A DNA stretch of 64,000 nucleotides from Phytopythium helicoides (Eukaryota; Oomycota; Peronosporomycetes; Pythiales; Pythiaceae): positions 682,001 to 746,000 of the forward strand of contig JANFNE010000007.1 in the NCBI GenBank assembly GCA_024867545.1, read 5' to 3'. The notes beneath the pieces were generated by a model, which had not been told where the DNA came from, searched no databases, and saw only the letters and a list, made by a program, of their open reading frames with translations. The translations under genes were made by a program, and so were the position numbers. Positions 1 through 9,630 of this stretch are shown here, piece after piece; positions within the stretch are counted from its first letter, which is position 1; the number at the start of each line of letters is the position of its first letter.

Positions 1-987
1 GTGCATTCGCGGCCGCACATAACGCGTTGGCGCTCGCCTCTCGCTCGTCTGCAGTGTTCAGTGAGAATCGAAGCGCCGTCATTGCAGGAGTTGTCTTGCA
101 CCCGGACAATCTGCTCCGAGCAGTCCTGGGTGCTAACGCGCCAGTGAATATCAAGTCTGAAACGGCCATGTCCTGCAGATCCATCAGGAAACGTCGGCGG
201 TCCAGCTCCAAGTCCACGACAGACTCCGCACTCGATGCGTCAAAACTACATCCGCTTCCAGCACCATGTTGCAACTTCCGAAGGAGTTCCATTCGGCAGC
301 CCACAGCCGGTAGCAACCCACTACTTTGGAGGCGAGGGCGGATATCCTGTCGTGCACCCAGATCAGCTCCACCCAGCTACGCACCTTCATCATCACTATC
401 AACAGGCATACCGCTTCAGAGGCAGTAACTCGGTAAATCATTATCGCCACCAGCCCCACCAGACTCATCATGACGACTACATGATTGATCACGCGTCAGC
501 TCGCGGTGGAAACTCATATCACCACGAGTACACATCACCACATCGACTCACGAGCCCACAAGTCGCCGATACAGTGAAAGTGAAAGTGAGCGTCTGACAA
601 CGCGGTCAGGTCACATCGGCGGATCAATACGAACGTGTGCAGAGGCTTGAACGCAGTGTCGGCAGTCCGAGGCGAAAATCTCGGTCGACAGCTGCGTCAC
701 AGCCTCGCCTGGGTTCTGTGGGAGGAAAGCCGTCGACTTTTGAGGACCACGAGCCAAACGCGAGGCATCACAGGACCGACCGCGGTCCACAAAACATCGC
801 GACGCGAAAGTCCCCGGCGAGATCACTGAGCTTTGCGGACGTCGTAGTCGGAGGTAGTGGGAACGCTCGTCAGCGAACGTCGCCGCTTGCGCTAGCACGC
901 CAGGGAAGATTTTGGCGCGATGACTCAGCTATCAACGACAGCATTAGTGAGAAGTGGGAAACCAAGGATGACTCGCAGCTGAAGTAG
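1..987 (+). CDS. 3' part of an unrecognised His/Ser/Arg-rich protein gene (partial)
   Basis: I do not recognise this gene. Coding-looking sequence enters from the left edge and ends at a TAG at 985-987. The readable pieces lie in different frames. An alanine/leucine-rich start covers about 1-260. A His/Gln/Tyr-rich stretch covers about 235-570. A Ser/Arg-rich C-terminal stretch covers about 600-985. In between there is an in-frame TGA at 595-597, while the neighbouring frame across 555-610 reads as a Ser/Glu/Arg-rich tract. This pattern suggests one low-complexity protein broken by single-base shifts, or separated by introns I could not place. It converges on the Dam1-like gene, whose stop lies about 90 bp away. 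Function unknown; a real, degenerated or wrongly framed gene are all possible. Confidence 0.35.
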
Positions 988-1075
988 GGCATAAATACGG
1001 CCATTATTGATGTAGGAAAATGACTGTAACACGAAGGAAAGACGCGGTTGACAGGTCTCCTGAGCGGGCGTTGAG

Positions 1076-2031
1076 TTATGATGAGCTGCCGAAGGTGTAG
1101 ACAAAACCCTGAGGGAACCATTGTGAGCTGCCTTTTCATTTTTGCAAGAGACGCCCGAAGCCAACGCACCGATTCTTCGTGCTTGCGCTCGATCAGCTCG
1201 AGCTTCATGAGTGTCTGCAAGATCTCTTTGCACTTGATGACGGCCAAAGCCACTGTGCTTGACTAGATCCGCGATCGAGCTATGCAAGGAGGCTTAGCAT
1301 GCTTGCCTTCTTCAATGGTGGCAGTCGTGAGCAGTTATCGATACGTACATGCCCTCTCCGCGGTTCTTGATGTACAGGATGATGTTCTCGAGCTTCTTGA
1401 TCTCCTGTGGGCTCTGGTACTTCTTGGGCACCTTCTCCAGCACCCCTGGTACCGTCACAATAGGGATAAGCAGGCGTCAACGCCACAATCCACGCCAGCC
1501 AAGGCACGCACACTTCTCCCAGGTCCACGCAGGGCGGCGGCGGTGGGCTGTCCGGCTGTTCCTCTTCTTCGCCGGTCGCTGCTGTGTCTTCTGGCCCGCA
1601 GGCAACCTTGACGCTGCGCTTCTTGCTGCTGGCGGGCGGGCGCTGTCTCGGGATGGCGCTGCGGTCCGCCGACTTGTTGCCGGTGCTGCTCCGTCCCTGC
1701 GGTCGGCGCCGTCGGGGGCGTCACCGCCACCGTCGGCTTGGGAATGGACGACGCTGCCGCCTGTGTTGACACCGCCGACGTGGCCTGCGGCAGCGGGATG
1801 CCCGTGGCCCCCGGCGCGGCGCCCAGCGCCGGCGCCTTGGCACGCGCGCGCGGGAACTGCAGGCAGCTCGCGTGCAGCCCCACTGGCGTTCTGGAAGGCG
1901 CCAAACGAGGCGTTGAAGGCGTCCACGGCCTCGTGCACGCGCGCCAGCGCCTCCACCTGCGCCTGCAGGCCGCGCAGCGCGCCGCAGAGCCCTGCGAACG
2001 GCGCCAGGAGCGGCTCGGGCTCGTCGGCCAT
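1076..2031 (-). CDS. Dam1/DASH-like kinetochore protein with winged-helix-like C-terminus
   Basis: The first ~45 residues (ATG at 2031-2029) fit the DASH Dam1 domain. A helix ending VHEAVDAFNASFGAFQN leads into GLHASCLQFPRA, matching the family pattern FNESFASFLYGL...FP. Dam1 is a microtubule-ring subunit that couples kinetochores to spindle microtubules. A low-complexity linker with a basic patch and an acidic/proline stretch follows. The C-terminal ~65 residues resemble a winged helix (LENIILYIKNRGEG, then IADLVKHSGFGR, then KCKEILQTLMKLELIERKH, then GFVYTF). Proposed exons: 2031-1512 (or to 1514), 1445-1349, 1279-1170 and 1108-1076, all with GT-AG introns of 61-69 nt. The frame slips by one base near 1885, near 1680 and near 1238, each time as if one base were extra. 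The exon 1/2 join has two possible donors. About 247 residues if the slips are errors. Confidence 0.6.
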
Positions 2032-2088
2032 GAGGCTTGGCGCGGGAAGCCCGGTTTGAAAAAATAATAATGCGAATCCCGAGCGCTG

Positions 2089-2093
2089 ATTGG
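2089..2093 (-). promoter_or_regulatory. CCAAT box upstream of the Dam1-like gene
   Basis: A CCAAT pentamer on the minus strand lies about 58 nt upstream of the ATG at 2031. CCAAT elements sit at similar distances before several other genes in this window. The role is inferred from position only. Confidence 0.35.
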
Positions 2094-2285
2094 CTGGAAA
2101 AGGGGTTATGCTGTATCCGACAGTGTTGCACGGAACGTATACTGTCTGAGAATGGAGATGCATGACTGACGGTGACAACCAACACCTCCGGGTCTCGGGA
2201 ATAAATACGGTGCTGGTATTTGGCTTTTATGGACGTCCTGCTTGCTGCGTGCAGCGTAGTATGCAGGCGGAGGGACAGGAACGAC

Positions 2286-3597
2286 TCACGGACAGAAGGA
2301 CATGGCGGAGCTCAGGCGCACGGCTTCCTCGACGGCCGCGACCTTCTTGAGCGTCGTGTCCAGCATGGCCGTGACCTTGGAGTACGACGCGTCGTCGTGA
2401 TCCGCCGCAGGGTTGGCGTTCGCCCACTTGTTGCCGGCGGCGGCGAGCACCGGGCCGTGCGAGAAGCGGAGCTTGCACGTGACCTTGGAGTGCTTGAGGA
2501 ACCGCATGATGGACGTGAACGACGTGCTCACAACCGACGCGCCGTTGATGTTGACGAGCACGTCGCCCACACTCAGCGCCTCGACGCCAAGAACGTCGCT
2601 GCGGGACGCGAACTGCTTGATGCGCGCGCCCTGTGGCCTTGCCGTCTGCAGGCTCCATGATGAACCCGAACTTGTCGCTCGGGTTCCACAGCACCGCGAT
2701 GAGGTCGCCGTGCTTGCCGCCTGCGTTGAGCATTCCCATCGACGACGACGCCGAGCTGGAGAATGAGCTGCGGTATGTCGATCCAGACGTCGACGAGGTT
2801 GTGCGAATGTCGACACTGAGCTGCTGCAGCTGTCCAAGCAGCTCCTTGAGCTGCAGCGAAAGCGTCGTCGCGTCCATGACGGTGCCTCGCAGCGAAGATG
2901 TCGAGGCTGGCACGACGGCGGCGTCTCCAGCCGAAGACGTCGACGACGACGTGGATGAAGAAGATACCGGAGCCGGCACGGCCGATTCGTCCAGTAGGTG
3001 GGAGTACGCCGCGGCGCGGCGTGTGGAGCGTAGCGAGTCGAGCGAGGCAGCCTTGGTCAGCGCTTGGCGCTCGGAGCCGTCGAGGCTGGCGACGTCGTCG
3101 GCCGCACTCTGGTTGTCGCTGCTGTAGACGCTGGCGACGTCGTCGAACGAGGCCGAGCGCAGGTGCATGGCGCTGCTGGAGGAGCGCAGGACGCGCGCGC
3201 CGGCCTTGCGGATGAGGTCGATTGTGTACTTGGGCAGGTTGCTCTCCATGGCCAAGTCGATGGGGTAGCGTCCGTTGCCGTCCTTGGTGAACGCGGCCTC
3301 GGGACAGACCTCGAGCAGCGCGTTGATGTGTAGCCCCGGCAGCTTGTTGCGGATCGCCACGTGCAGCGGCAGCATACCCGACAGGTTCTCGATGCGACAG
3401 GCGCCAGGGAACGCGTCCAGCAGCTGCTTGACGACTACGAGCGCCACCGAGGGCTCGGTGCAGGCCCAGTGCAGCGGCAGCATGCCGAAGTCGTCCTGCG
3501 CCTTGGCGAGCGCGCGCTGGTCCGCGAGCAGCGGCAGCGCCTCCATCCAGTCGCCGGCCTCAGCCAGCGCCAGCACGCGCAGCCTGTCGGCGTCCAT
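2286..3597 (-). CDS. Ankyrin-repeat plus PDZ protein, reading frame broken once
   Basis: The N-terminal ~140 residues hold ankyrin repeats with the recognisable core MLPLHWACTEPS, then MLPLHVAIRNKLPG, then GRYPIDLAMESNLP. A Ser-rich linker follows. A PDZ domain starts near 2700 with DLIAVLWNPSDKFGFIMEP and continues in the next frame with GVEALSVGDVLVNING and VTCKLRF. The frame changes by one base in the GC run at about 2621-2632; removing one base gives a continuous 436-residue protein ending at 2286. Ankyrin and PDZ domains are protein-binding modules, so a scaffold or adaptor is likely. The start at 3597 is the first ATG before the repeats. Whether the break is a sequencing error or a true mutation cannot be told from this sequence. 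Confidence 0.75.
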
Positions 3598-4037
3598 GGC
3601 GCGGTCTCCGGTCGATCAAGAGACAGAGAGACGAGAGGTATACACCGCTGGCCTCGCGGGAGTCGCGCGGCGGTGTGGAACGCAAAGTGACTGAGGAAGC
3701 GCATGGCCTTGAGCTGAACCTCGATCCATTGCATTTCCACACGAGACGCGCAGGTTTGTACCGTACTCGACGGGCGGCTACGGCGGCGATGGGAGACGGC
3801 GAGGATGCGCAGCTGCCCGCGAGGTTCGGGGTTCTATTGCGAGCAGCAACTACAAGCCATGTTGTTTGAACAGTTTGTGTTAGAGCACAGGACGATCATA
3901 CGCGTATATTTTTTCTCACACGCTGAAGCGGCGCAACACTGCAGCTCTTTGTGAGCGCTCATGAAAAAGCAGATCATGAGGGGTTGCAGATGGCAAGCGA
4001 CTTCCTGCGTTGCCGTAGGTGTTGAGCATTCGATCGC
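3598..4037. other. Intergenic, no gene seen
   Basis: Upstream region of the ankyrin-PDZ gene. No supported coding region, RNA gene or clear repeat is visible. Confidence 0.5.
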
Positions 4038-4364
4038 TTATTGGACCTGCACCAACTCCGCCTGCTCGATCGGATGGCAGCGATGAAAAGCTTCAATGAA
4101 AGGCAAAAAAAGTATACGTGTGCTCGGAAAAATCATGTTGGGCTGATAATGGAGGGTAGACAGGCGCCTGTTGAAGGCGGACCACGCGCGCATGGATTCG
4201 AACGAGCGCTTGCAGTCGTGGAGGTGCGAATCCAAGTCCCACATGCGCCTCTGGATCATAAACTTTTGCAGATCATCTGTACAGAACGGTTCTAAAACGG
4301 AAAGGAGAGCGAAATTGGGTGACGGGATGCCAGTGGCACGCGGAATGAAGTGTTGACGCTCCAT
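4038..4364 (-). CDS. Possible small hypothetical protein
   Basis: An open frame of 108 residues from the ATG at 4364-4362. It has no signal peptide, no recognisable domain and no paralogue in the window. Composition (Phe, Leu, His, Arg) is plausible for a protein but not compelling. It lies in the gap before the inverted repeat and could be chance or a gene remnant. Confidence 0.2.
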   Translation of the reverse strand: MERQHFIPRATGIPSPNFALLSVLEPFCTDDLQKFMIQRRMWDLDSHLHDCKRSFESMRAWSAFNRRLSTLHYQPNMIFPSTRILFLPFIEAFHRCHPIEQAELVQVQ

Positions 4365-4597
4365 CAGAAAAGCTGGCTGCTTGGGCGAGTGCCGAGCCGC
4401 TCTCCCGAGTCCACCGGACCTGCTCGCACGTGTATCCTGCAAGCAATTGCTGGCTTGCACGACGTGCCACAGCGCCACTGGTCCACACGATCCCTATGAG
4501 AAACGCAGGCACGCCCAAGAGCTGGATGGAGTGCGGTGGCCTTGCCGTGAGCAGGCCACGGAGTAATCATCAATTTTCAAGTGGTGACGCACGGTGG

Positions 4598-4632
4598 CGT
4601 AATTACGCCTGTTTTTACGTAAATACTCCGAC
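4598..4632 (+). repeat. Short dispersed repeat, copy 1 (palindromic CGTAATTACG core)
   Basis: It begins with the perfect palindrome CGTAATTACG, followed by a TGTTTT tract, then ACGTAAATACTCC and GAC. A nearly identical 34-bp copy lies in the same orientation at 12003-12036, differing by a 2-bp gap and a few substitutions. The two copies bracket the inverted repeat and the first coiled-coil unit. Function unknown. Confidence 0.6.
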
Positions 4633-4818
4633 TGGTGTTGAAGTTGTTGGTCAGAGCGATCTTCGCACAGAGTAGCTTCGACTTGAATCAACAGATCGAT
4701 AAGATGCTCTTCGAGCAGCTAATACCACGTAGTAACGATGTAGCCGATTCTGATCGCAGTAGCTCTTTCGGCTTGTTAAAGTTTCTAGCGGTCGCTCATT
4801 ACTGTTGAGCAGCCGAAG

Positions 4819-6666
4819 CGAGAATTCAAAAAGACAAGGAGCTCTGCTACAAATAGCAAATTGCCACACCACAGCAACAGACAGCGTTTCTTACCGACAT
4901 GATGAAGACACTTGGGTTGAGGCGGCGAGTGCAACAACTGATTCACTACCTCAAGGCTGAGACCCGTGGAAAGTATTCGTCCGAGCGCGTGCTTCAGTTA
5001 GATGAGTACATTCAGCGGACGAGCCGACTGCGCCATGTCAGTGTCCTCATGTTGACACCCTTACCAAGCCTCGTAATAACTCTAGCACTTGAGTTTATAC
5101 CTTTGGGATCCCCATACTCCGGTGTTGATGCAAACTGGGCTGTCCTCTTGCGATCGTTTGGGATTATCGGCGTGCTCTCGTTTCTGATCTTTTATCAGTT
5201 TTCCCACTACTTACCGACGCTACGACTTTTTAGACTTCAACAACTTCTGCTGTCTGTGAGCGTCGCGCTAGTGGAGACGACTACATGCTACATCATCGGG
5301 CGGTATTTAGGCTTTCCTATACCTTTTTCGCTTATCACAGTGTCGCCAGTTTGGGCGACACTGGTGACTAGTTTGATGGCTATGGCCTGGGGTCGCGCCA
5401 TCTACCACAGATACGAATATTTCCGACACCTCATCGTTAACGCACTCAAGGTCTGGGGGTGTCAATTCAGCCTACTTAGCATCTACCCACTATACTACTA
5501 CATACACAGTCTGCTGACACCAGCAGCGCGCACAGTACTAAGCTTGTCACTTCCGCTCATAAAGCTCCTGTTACGTGCCTGGTTCAGCTCCTCCGTCAGC
5601 CATCTCGGTGACGAGGTACCTGAAGTCGTTATCTTCGACGTAGACGTCTTCAATGCGCTATTCATGACCTACTGCATGCAAATGACTCCTTCCATTCTAA
5701 TGACCGGAGGGCTCATGGTGCTGGACTTTGCGCAGTCGTTTCTATCGCTTCAAGATATTGCCTTGATTTTGAGGGAGGCTAAGCGAATCTCTTTGCCGAA
5801 AAAAGCGAATCGTCGTGGTTTGTTCAAAGAAGCTGTAAGGCTGCTTCGATCGCCGAATAGCAGTACGATCATCACATCGAGAGCGAGTCCCTGTGGAGTA
5901 GCGCCCCCGAATCTATTTGCTACAATATTTCCACGACCAGCACGCATCCAGCCACAACCTGAAAATAATTCTGCAAGGTTCTATGTCAAGCTACCATCGG
6001 CAAAAAACTCATATCAGCAACTTGTTCATCTAGAACATTCAAAACGGAGTTTCGGGAGTCGAGGCAATCAAGCTTTTGTGGAATCGGTTCGACATGCGCT
6101 GTTTGCGAGCGAGTATCTGTTACTCGTGAATTATGTCGAAGTAATCATCCCCACCATGTTCGGTACGTAGTATTGTCTGTACATATACTGGAATTCGTTT
6201 GGGTGATGACGCGTGGCTCTTTTTGTTCATCACAGCTACGTATGTTGCTGTCGTCTACCAACTCCCAAACCGACAGTATCTCAAGTATATTGACTCGATG
6301 AACGCTGACCATTTCCAAACCACTCTTTTTAGTCTCTACTTCTACAGCTTCATGGAGATGATCTCACTCTTGGTCCTTCATTTCACTCTTGAGTACAAGA
6401 TCCAGCTTCCGGGACTCGCGACGCTGGCGTTCGTGTTTGAGAAGCAGTGGGGAGGCATTCAGATGAAACTCATATTTTGGGTACTCTTCAACGCTCAGCC
6501 ACCCCTTGAACACTTTGGTACGTATACCGCAATCTATTGGTACTACTATTGCATGGCATTTTGTTCGAAATCGTAAAACTTTTCCATCCGTTCGTAGGAT
6601 ACGACTACACATTCAGTTTCCTTGGCTTCACCACTCACTGACAACGTAATAGTCGAGGCTAGATGT
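4819..6666 (+). repeat. Left arm of a 1.85-kb inverted repeat
   Basis: The reverse complement matches 6903-8749 with mirror coordinates summing to 13569. Identity begins near a GAATTC at about 4820 and ends just after GGCTAGATGTC at about 6665. It includes the upstream region and the whole membrane protein gene. Divergence is concentrated in about 5105-5460 (mirror 8109-8464). Confidence 0.95.
4899..6641 (+). CDS. Polytopic membrane protein, left copy
   Basis: Three exons: 4899-6162, 6236-6517 and 6598-6641, giving 529 residues. Introns are GT-AG (donors GTACGT; acceptors TTCATCACAG and TTCGTAG). The protein has a basic N-terminus (LGLRRRVQQLIHYLK), several hydrophobic helices over about residues 45-300, a soluble loop around 305-405, and further helices near VEVIIPTMF, YVAVVYQLP and FYSFMEMISLLVLHF. 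I place it in a large uncharacterised oomycete transmembrane family by appearance; no enzymatic motif is visible. It is the mirror partner of the gene at 6907-8670. Residues about 77-190 differ strongly between copies while the rest is almost identical. Function unknown; a transporter or receptor-like role would be speculation. Confidence 0.8.
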
Positions 6667-6902
6667 CGTTTCATTACTTAGTACATACTTGCTGTTTGCT
6701 GTTTAAAGCCTCCTACTCACTTGAAACGTTCGGATATACTCGTAACGGTAGGTCAACATAGAGCTGTCGTTGGGCTGTGCTTGGCGATCGCACGGTTTTC
6801 GTTTAGATATTTCACCACTCCATAACCTTTGGATACTTCGTGAGGCTTGTTTGCCTGCGTATCCTCTGCCTGTTTCAGGAAGCTGTACAGTACATTGAAA
6901 AG
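6667..6902. other. Unique spacer of the inverted repeat
   Basis: About 236 bp between the arms with no mirror symmetry. Short open frames here extend into the arms and look like chance. Nothing else recognised. Confidence 0.7.
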
Positions 6903-8749
6903 ACATCTAGCCTCGACTATTAGGTTGTCGGTGAGTGGTGAAGCCAAGGAAACTGAATGTGTAGTCGTATCCTACGAACGGATGGAAAAGTTTTACGATT
7001 TCGAACAAAATGCCATGCAATAGTAGTACCAATAGATTGCGGTATACGTACCAAAGTGTTCAAGGGGTGGCTGAGCGTTGAAGAGTACCCAAAATATGAG
7101 TTTCATCTGAATGCCTCCCCACTGCTTCTCAAACACGAACGCCAGCGTCGCGAGTCCCGGAAGCTGGATCTTGTACTCAAGAGTGAAATGAAGGACCAAG
7201 AGTGAGATCATCTCCATGAAGCTGTAGAAGTAGAGACTAAAAAGAGTGGTTTGGAAATGGTCAGCGTTCATCGAGTCAATATACTTGAGATACTGTCGGT
7301 TTGGGAGTTGGTAGACGACAGCAACATACGTAGCTGTGATGAACAAAAAGAGCCACGCGTCATCACCCAAACGAATTCCAGTATATGTACAGACAATACT
7401 ACGTACCGAACATGGTGGGGATGATTACTTCGACATAATTCACGAGTAACAGATACTCGCTCGCAAACAGCGCATGTCGAACCGATTCCACAAAAGCTTG
7501 ATTGCCTCGACTCCCGAAACTCCGTTTTGAATGTTCTAGATGAACAAGTTGCTGATATGAGTTTTTTGCCGATGGTAGCTTGACATAGAACCTTGCAGAA
7601 TTATTTTCAGGTTGTGGCTGGATGCGTGCTGGTCGTGGAAATATTGTAGCAAATAGATTCGGGGGCGCTACTCCACAGGGACTCGCTCTCGATGTGATGA
7701 TCGTACTGCTATTCGGCGATCGAAGCAGCCTTACAGCTTCTTTGAACAAACCACGATGATTCACTTTTTGCGGCAAAGAGACACGCTTGGCCTCCCTCAA
7801 AATCAAGGCAATATCTTGAAGCGATAAAAACGACTGCGCAAAGTCCAGCACCATGAGTCCTCCGGTCATTAGAATGGAAGGAGTCATTTGCATGCAGTAA
7901 GTCATGAATAGCGCATTGAAGACATCTACGTCGAAGATAACGACTTCAGGTACCTCATCGCCAAGATGACTAACAGAGGAGCTGAACCAGGCACGTAAAA
8001 GGAGCTTTATGAGCGGAAGTGACAAGCTTAGTACCGTGCGCGCTGCAGGTGTCAGCAGACTGTGTATGTAGTAGTATAGTGGGTAGATGCTAAGTAGACT
8101 GAATTGACACCGCCAGACCTTGAGTGCGTTAACGATAGGCTGCCGGAGAGTATGATATTGATCATAGATATCTTTTCCCCACGACAGAGCCATTGAACCC
8201 ACCACAAAGACCACAAAAATAGGAGATACCGCAATGAGCGTGAATGGAATGGGAAAGCCGAGATATCGACCGATACAGTAGCAGACACTCACTTCTCCTG
8301 CGGGCACAAATACTGACTGCAGCACGTGACGGACTCGAGAGTATCGTAACATTGGTAAAAAGTGAGCAAACTGATACAATATGAGAAATGCCAACATGCT
8401 AATCATCCCGAACGATCGCAAGAGGACGGCTGGATTCGCGTCCATACCAACATACGGCGGGTCCAAAGGTATAAACTCAAGTGCTAGAGTTATTACGAGG
8501 CTTGGTAAGGGTGTCAACATGAGGACACTGACATGGCGCAGTCGGCTCGTCCGCTGAATGTACTCATCTAACTGAAGCACGCGCTCGGACGAATACTTTC
8601 CACGGGTCTCAGCCTTGAGGTAGTGAATCAGTTGTTGCACTCGCCGCCTCAACCCAAGTGTCTTCATCATGTCGGTAAGAAACGCTGTCTGTTGCTGTGG
8701 TGTGGCAATTTGCTATTTGTAGCAGAGCTCCTTGTCTTTTGAATTCTCG
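6903..8749 (-). repeat. Right arm of a 1.85-kb inverted repeat
   Basis: Mirror of 4819-6666. The outer boundary is a GAATTC at about 8741-8746, after which the sequence becomes unrelated to the left flank. Confidence 0.95.
6907..8670 (-). CDS. Polytopic membrane protein, right copy
   Basis: Mirror of the gene at 4899-6641, with exons 8670-7407, 7333-7052 and 6971-6907, giving 536 residues. Intron sequences and splice sites are the same as in the left copy. Two differences stand out. About 110 residues in the first third are heavily substituted (for example IPLDPPYVGMDANPAVLL against IPLGSPYSGVDANWAVLL), and there is a small second patch near AKRVSLPQKVNHR. At the C-terminus the stop used by the left copy is CGA here, adding seven residues before a TAG. 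Function unknown; both copies look intact. Confidence 0.8.
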
Positions 8750-9504
8750 TCTGGAGACTCTACCTAGAGTCCCAGAGAGCTAGAGTTACTGCAGATAGTA
8801 ATCCTCTACCAAAGATAAAAGCTGCTGGGATCGACACATTGACGACATGGTAGCGCACGGGCTCACAAGCGGCGGAGAGACTCTTGACGACAACATGATT
8901 CTCCGAGTCGAGAATGGCTGTGATTAACCGTTAATTTCCCTACGCGGTGCTCATACTAGCTCGCTAGGAAATTGGCTATGTTTGCGTGTGAAGGCTACCA
9001 GTTTGTTTCCTCCCACGACTAGCTTGGTTAATGCTTCAGCGGCTCCATCGTCTCCATCGTCTCCTTCGTCTCCATCATTTCCTTCGTCGTCGTCGTCGTC
9101 TCTGTTGGCTCCGTCGTTTCTGTCGTCTCCGCCGCTTTCTTCTTGCTAGCGCCGTGGCTATACGCCCGTCGCCTGTTAACCTTCGCCATCCTCCGTGAGT
9201 CTGCGCTCTGGTGGGGGACTCCAACTGAATCAACACGGCGCTGTCGACGACTCTGCCTTGCTCCAACTGGTGAAACAGCGCAAGGAATGTCGAGTCGTCT
9301 GGCCGCGGAACCAAGGGGTTAATTTCTCGTTGTCTCGGGACAGTACGACAATTCATGATTCAGCAATTCGCTCGAGCAGCTCGTCTCGTGCACTGATCCA
9401 ATTCGGCAGATCAAGTTCAACTCCTCGACAGCAACTCCGAAGGAGTCTCTGAACATCTCAGCGCTAATCTACTTTGACTTGACGCTGTGGCATATTGATG
9501 TGGA
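8750..9504. other. Intergenic with TCC/TCG-rich low-complexity tract
   Basis: No supported gene. Between about 9042 and 9125 runs of TCGTCTCCA/TCGTCG-type triplets and 9-mers repeat imperfectly. The rest is unique sequence without recognised features. Confidence 0.5.
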
Positions 9505-9630
9505 CTTGAACTCGTTTGATTAGACTTCATTTACTCACTACATTACTACTTCTACTTCCTCTTTTACGATCAACATCAACCACACATATCCGTTTCGTCG
9601 AAGCGCAGCTACAACTTTAGCCGTAGCTGT

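Noticed and set aside
6703..6947. Minus-strand frames in the inverted-repeat spacer
   Set aside because: They straddle the arm boundary and share nothing with other sequences; likely chance.
4819..8749. Inverted repeat as terminal inverted repeats of a DNA transposon
   Set aside because: The arms contain complete spliced genes, the spacer has no transposase, and no target-site duplication is visible at the ends.
9042..9125. Possible CRISPR-like or tandem array
   Set aside because: Imperfect TCC/TCG triplets without regular spacers; a simple low-complexity tract.
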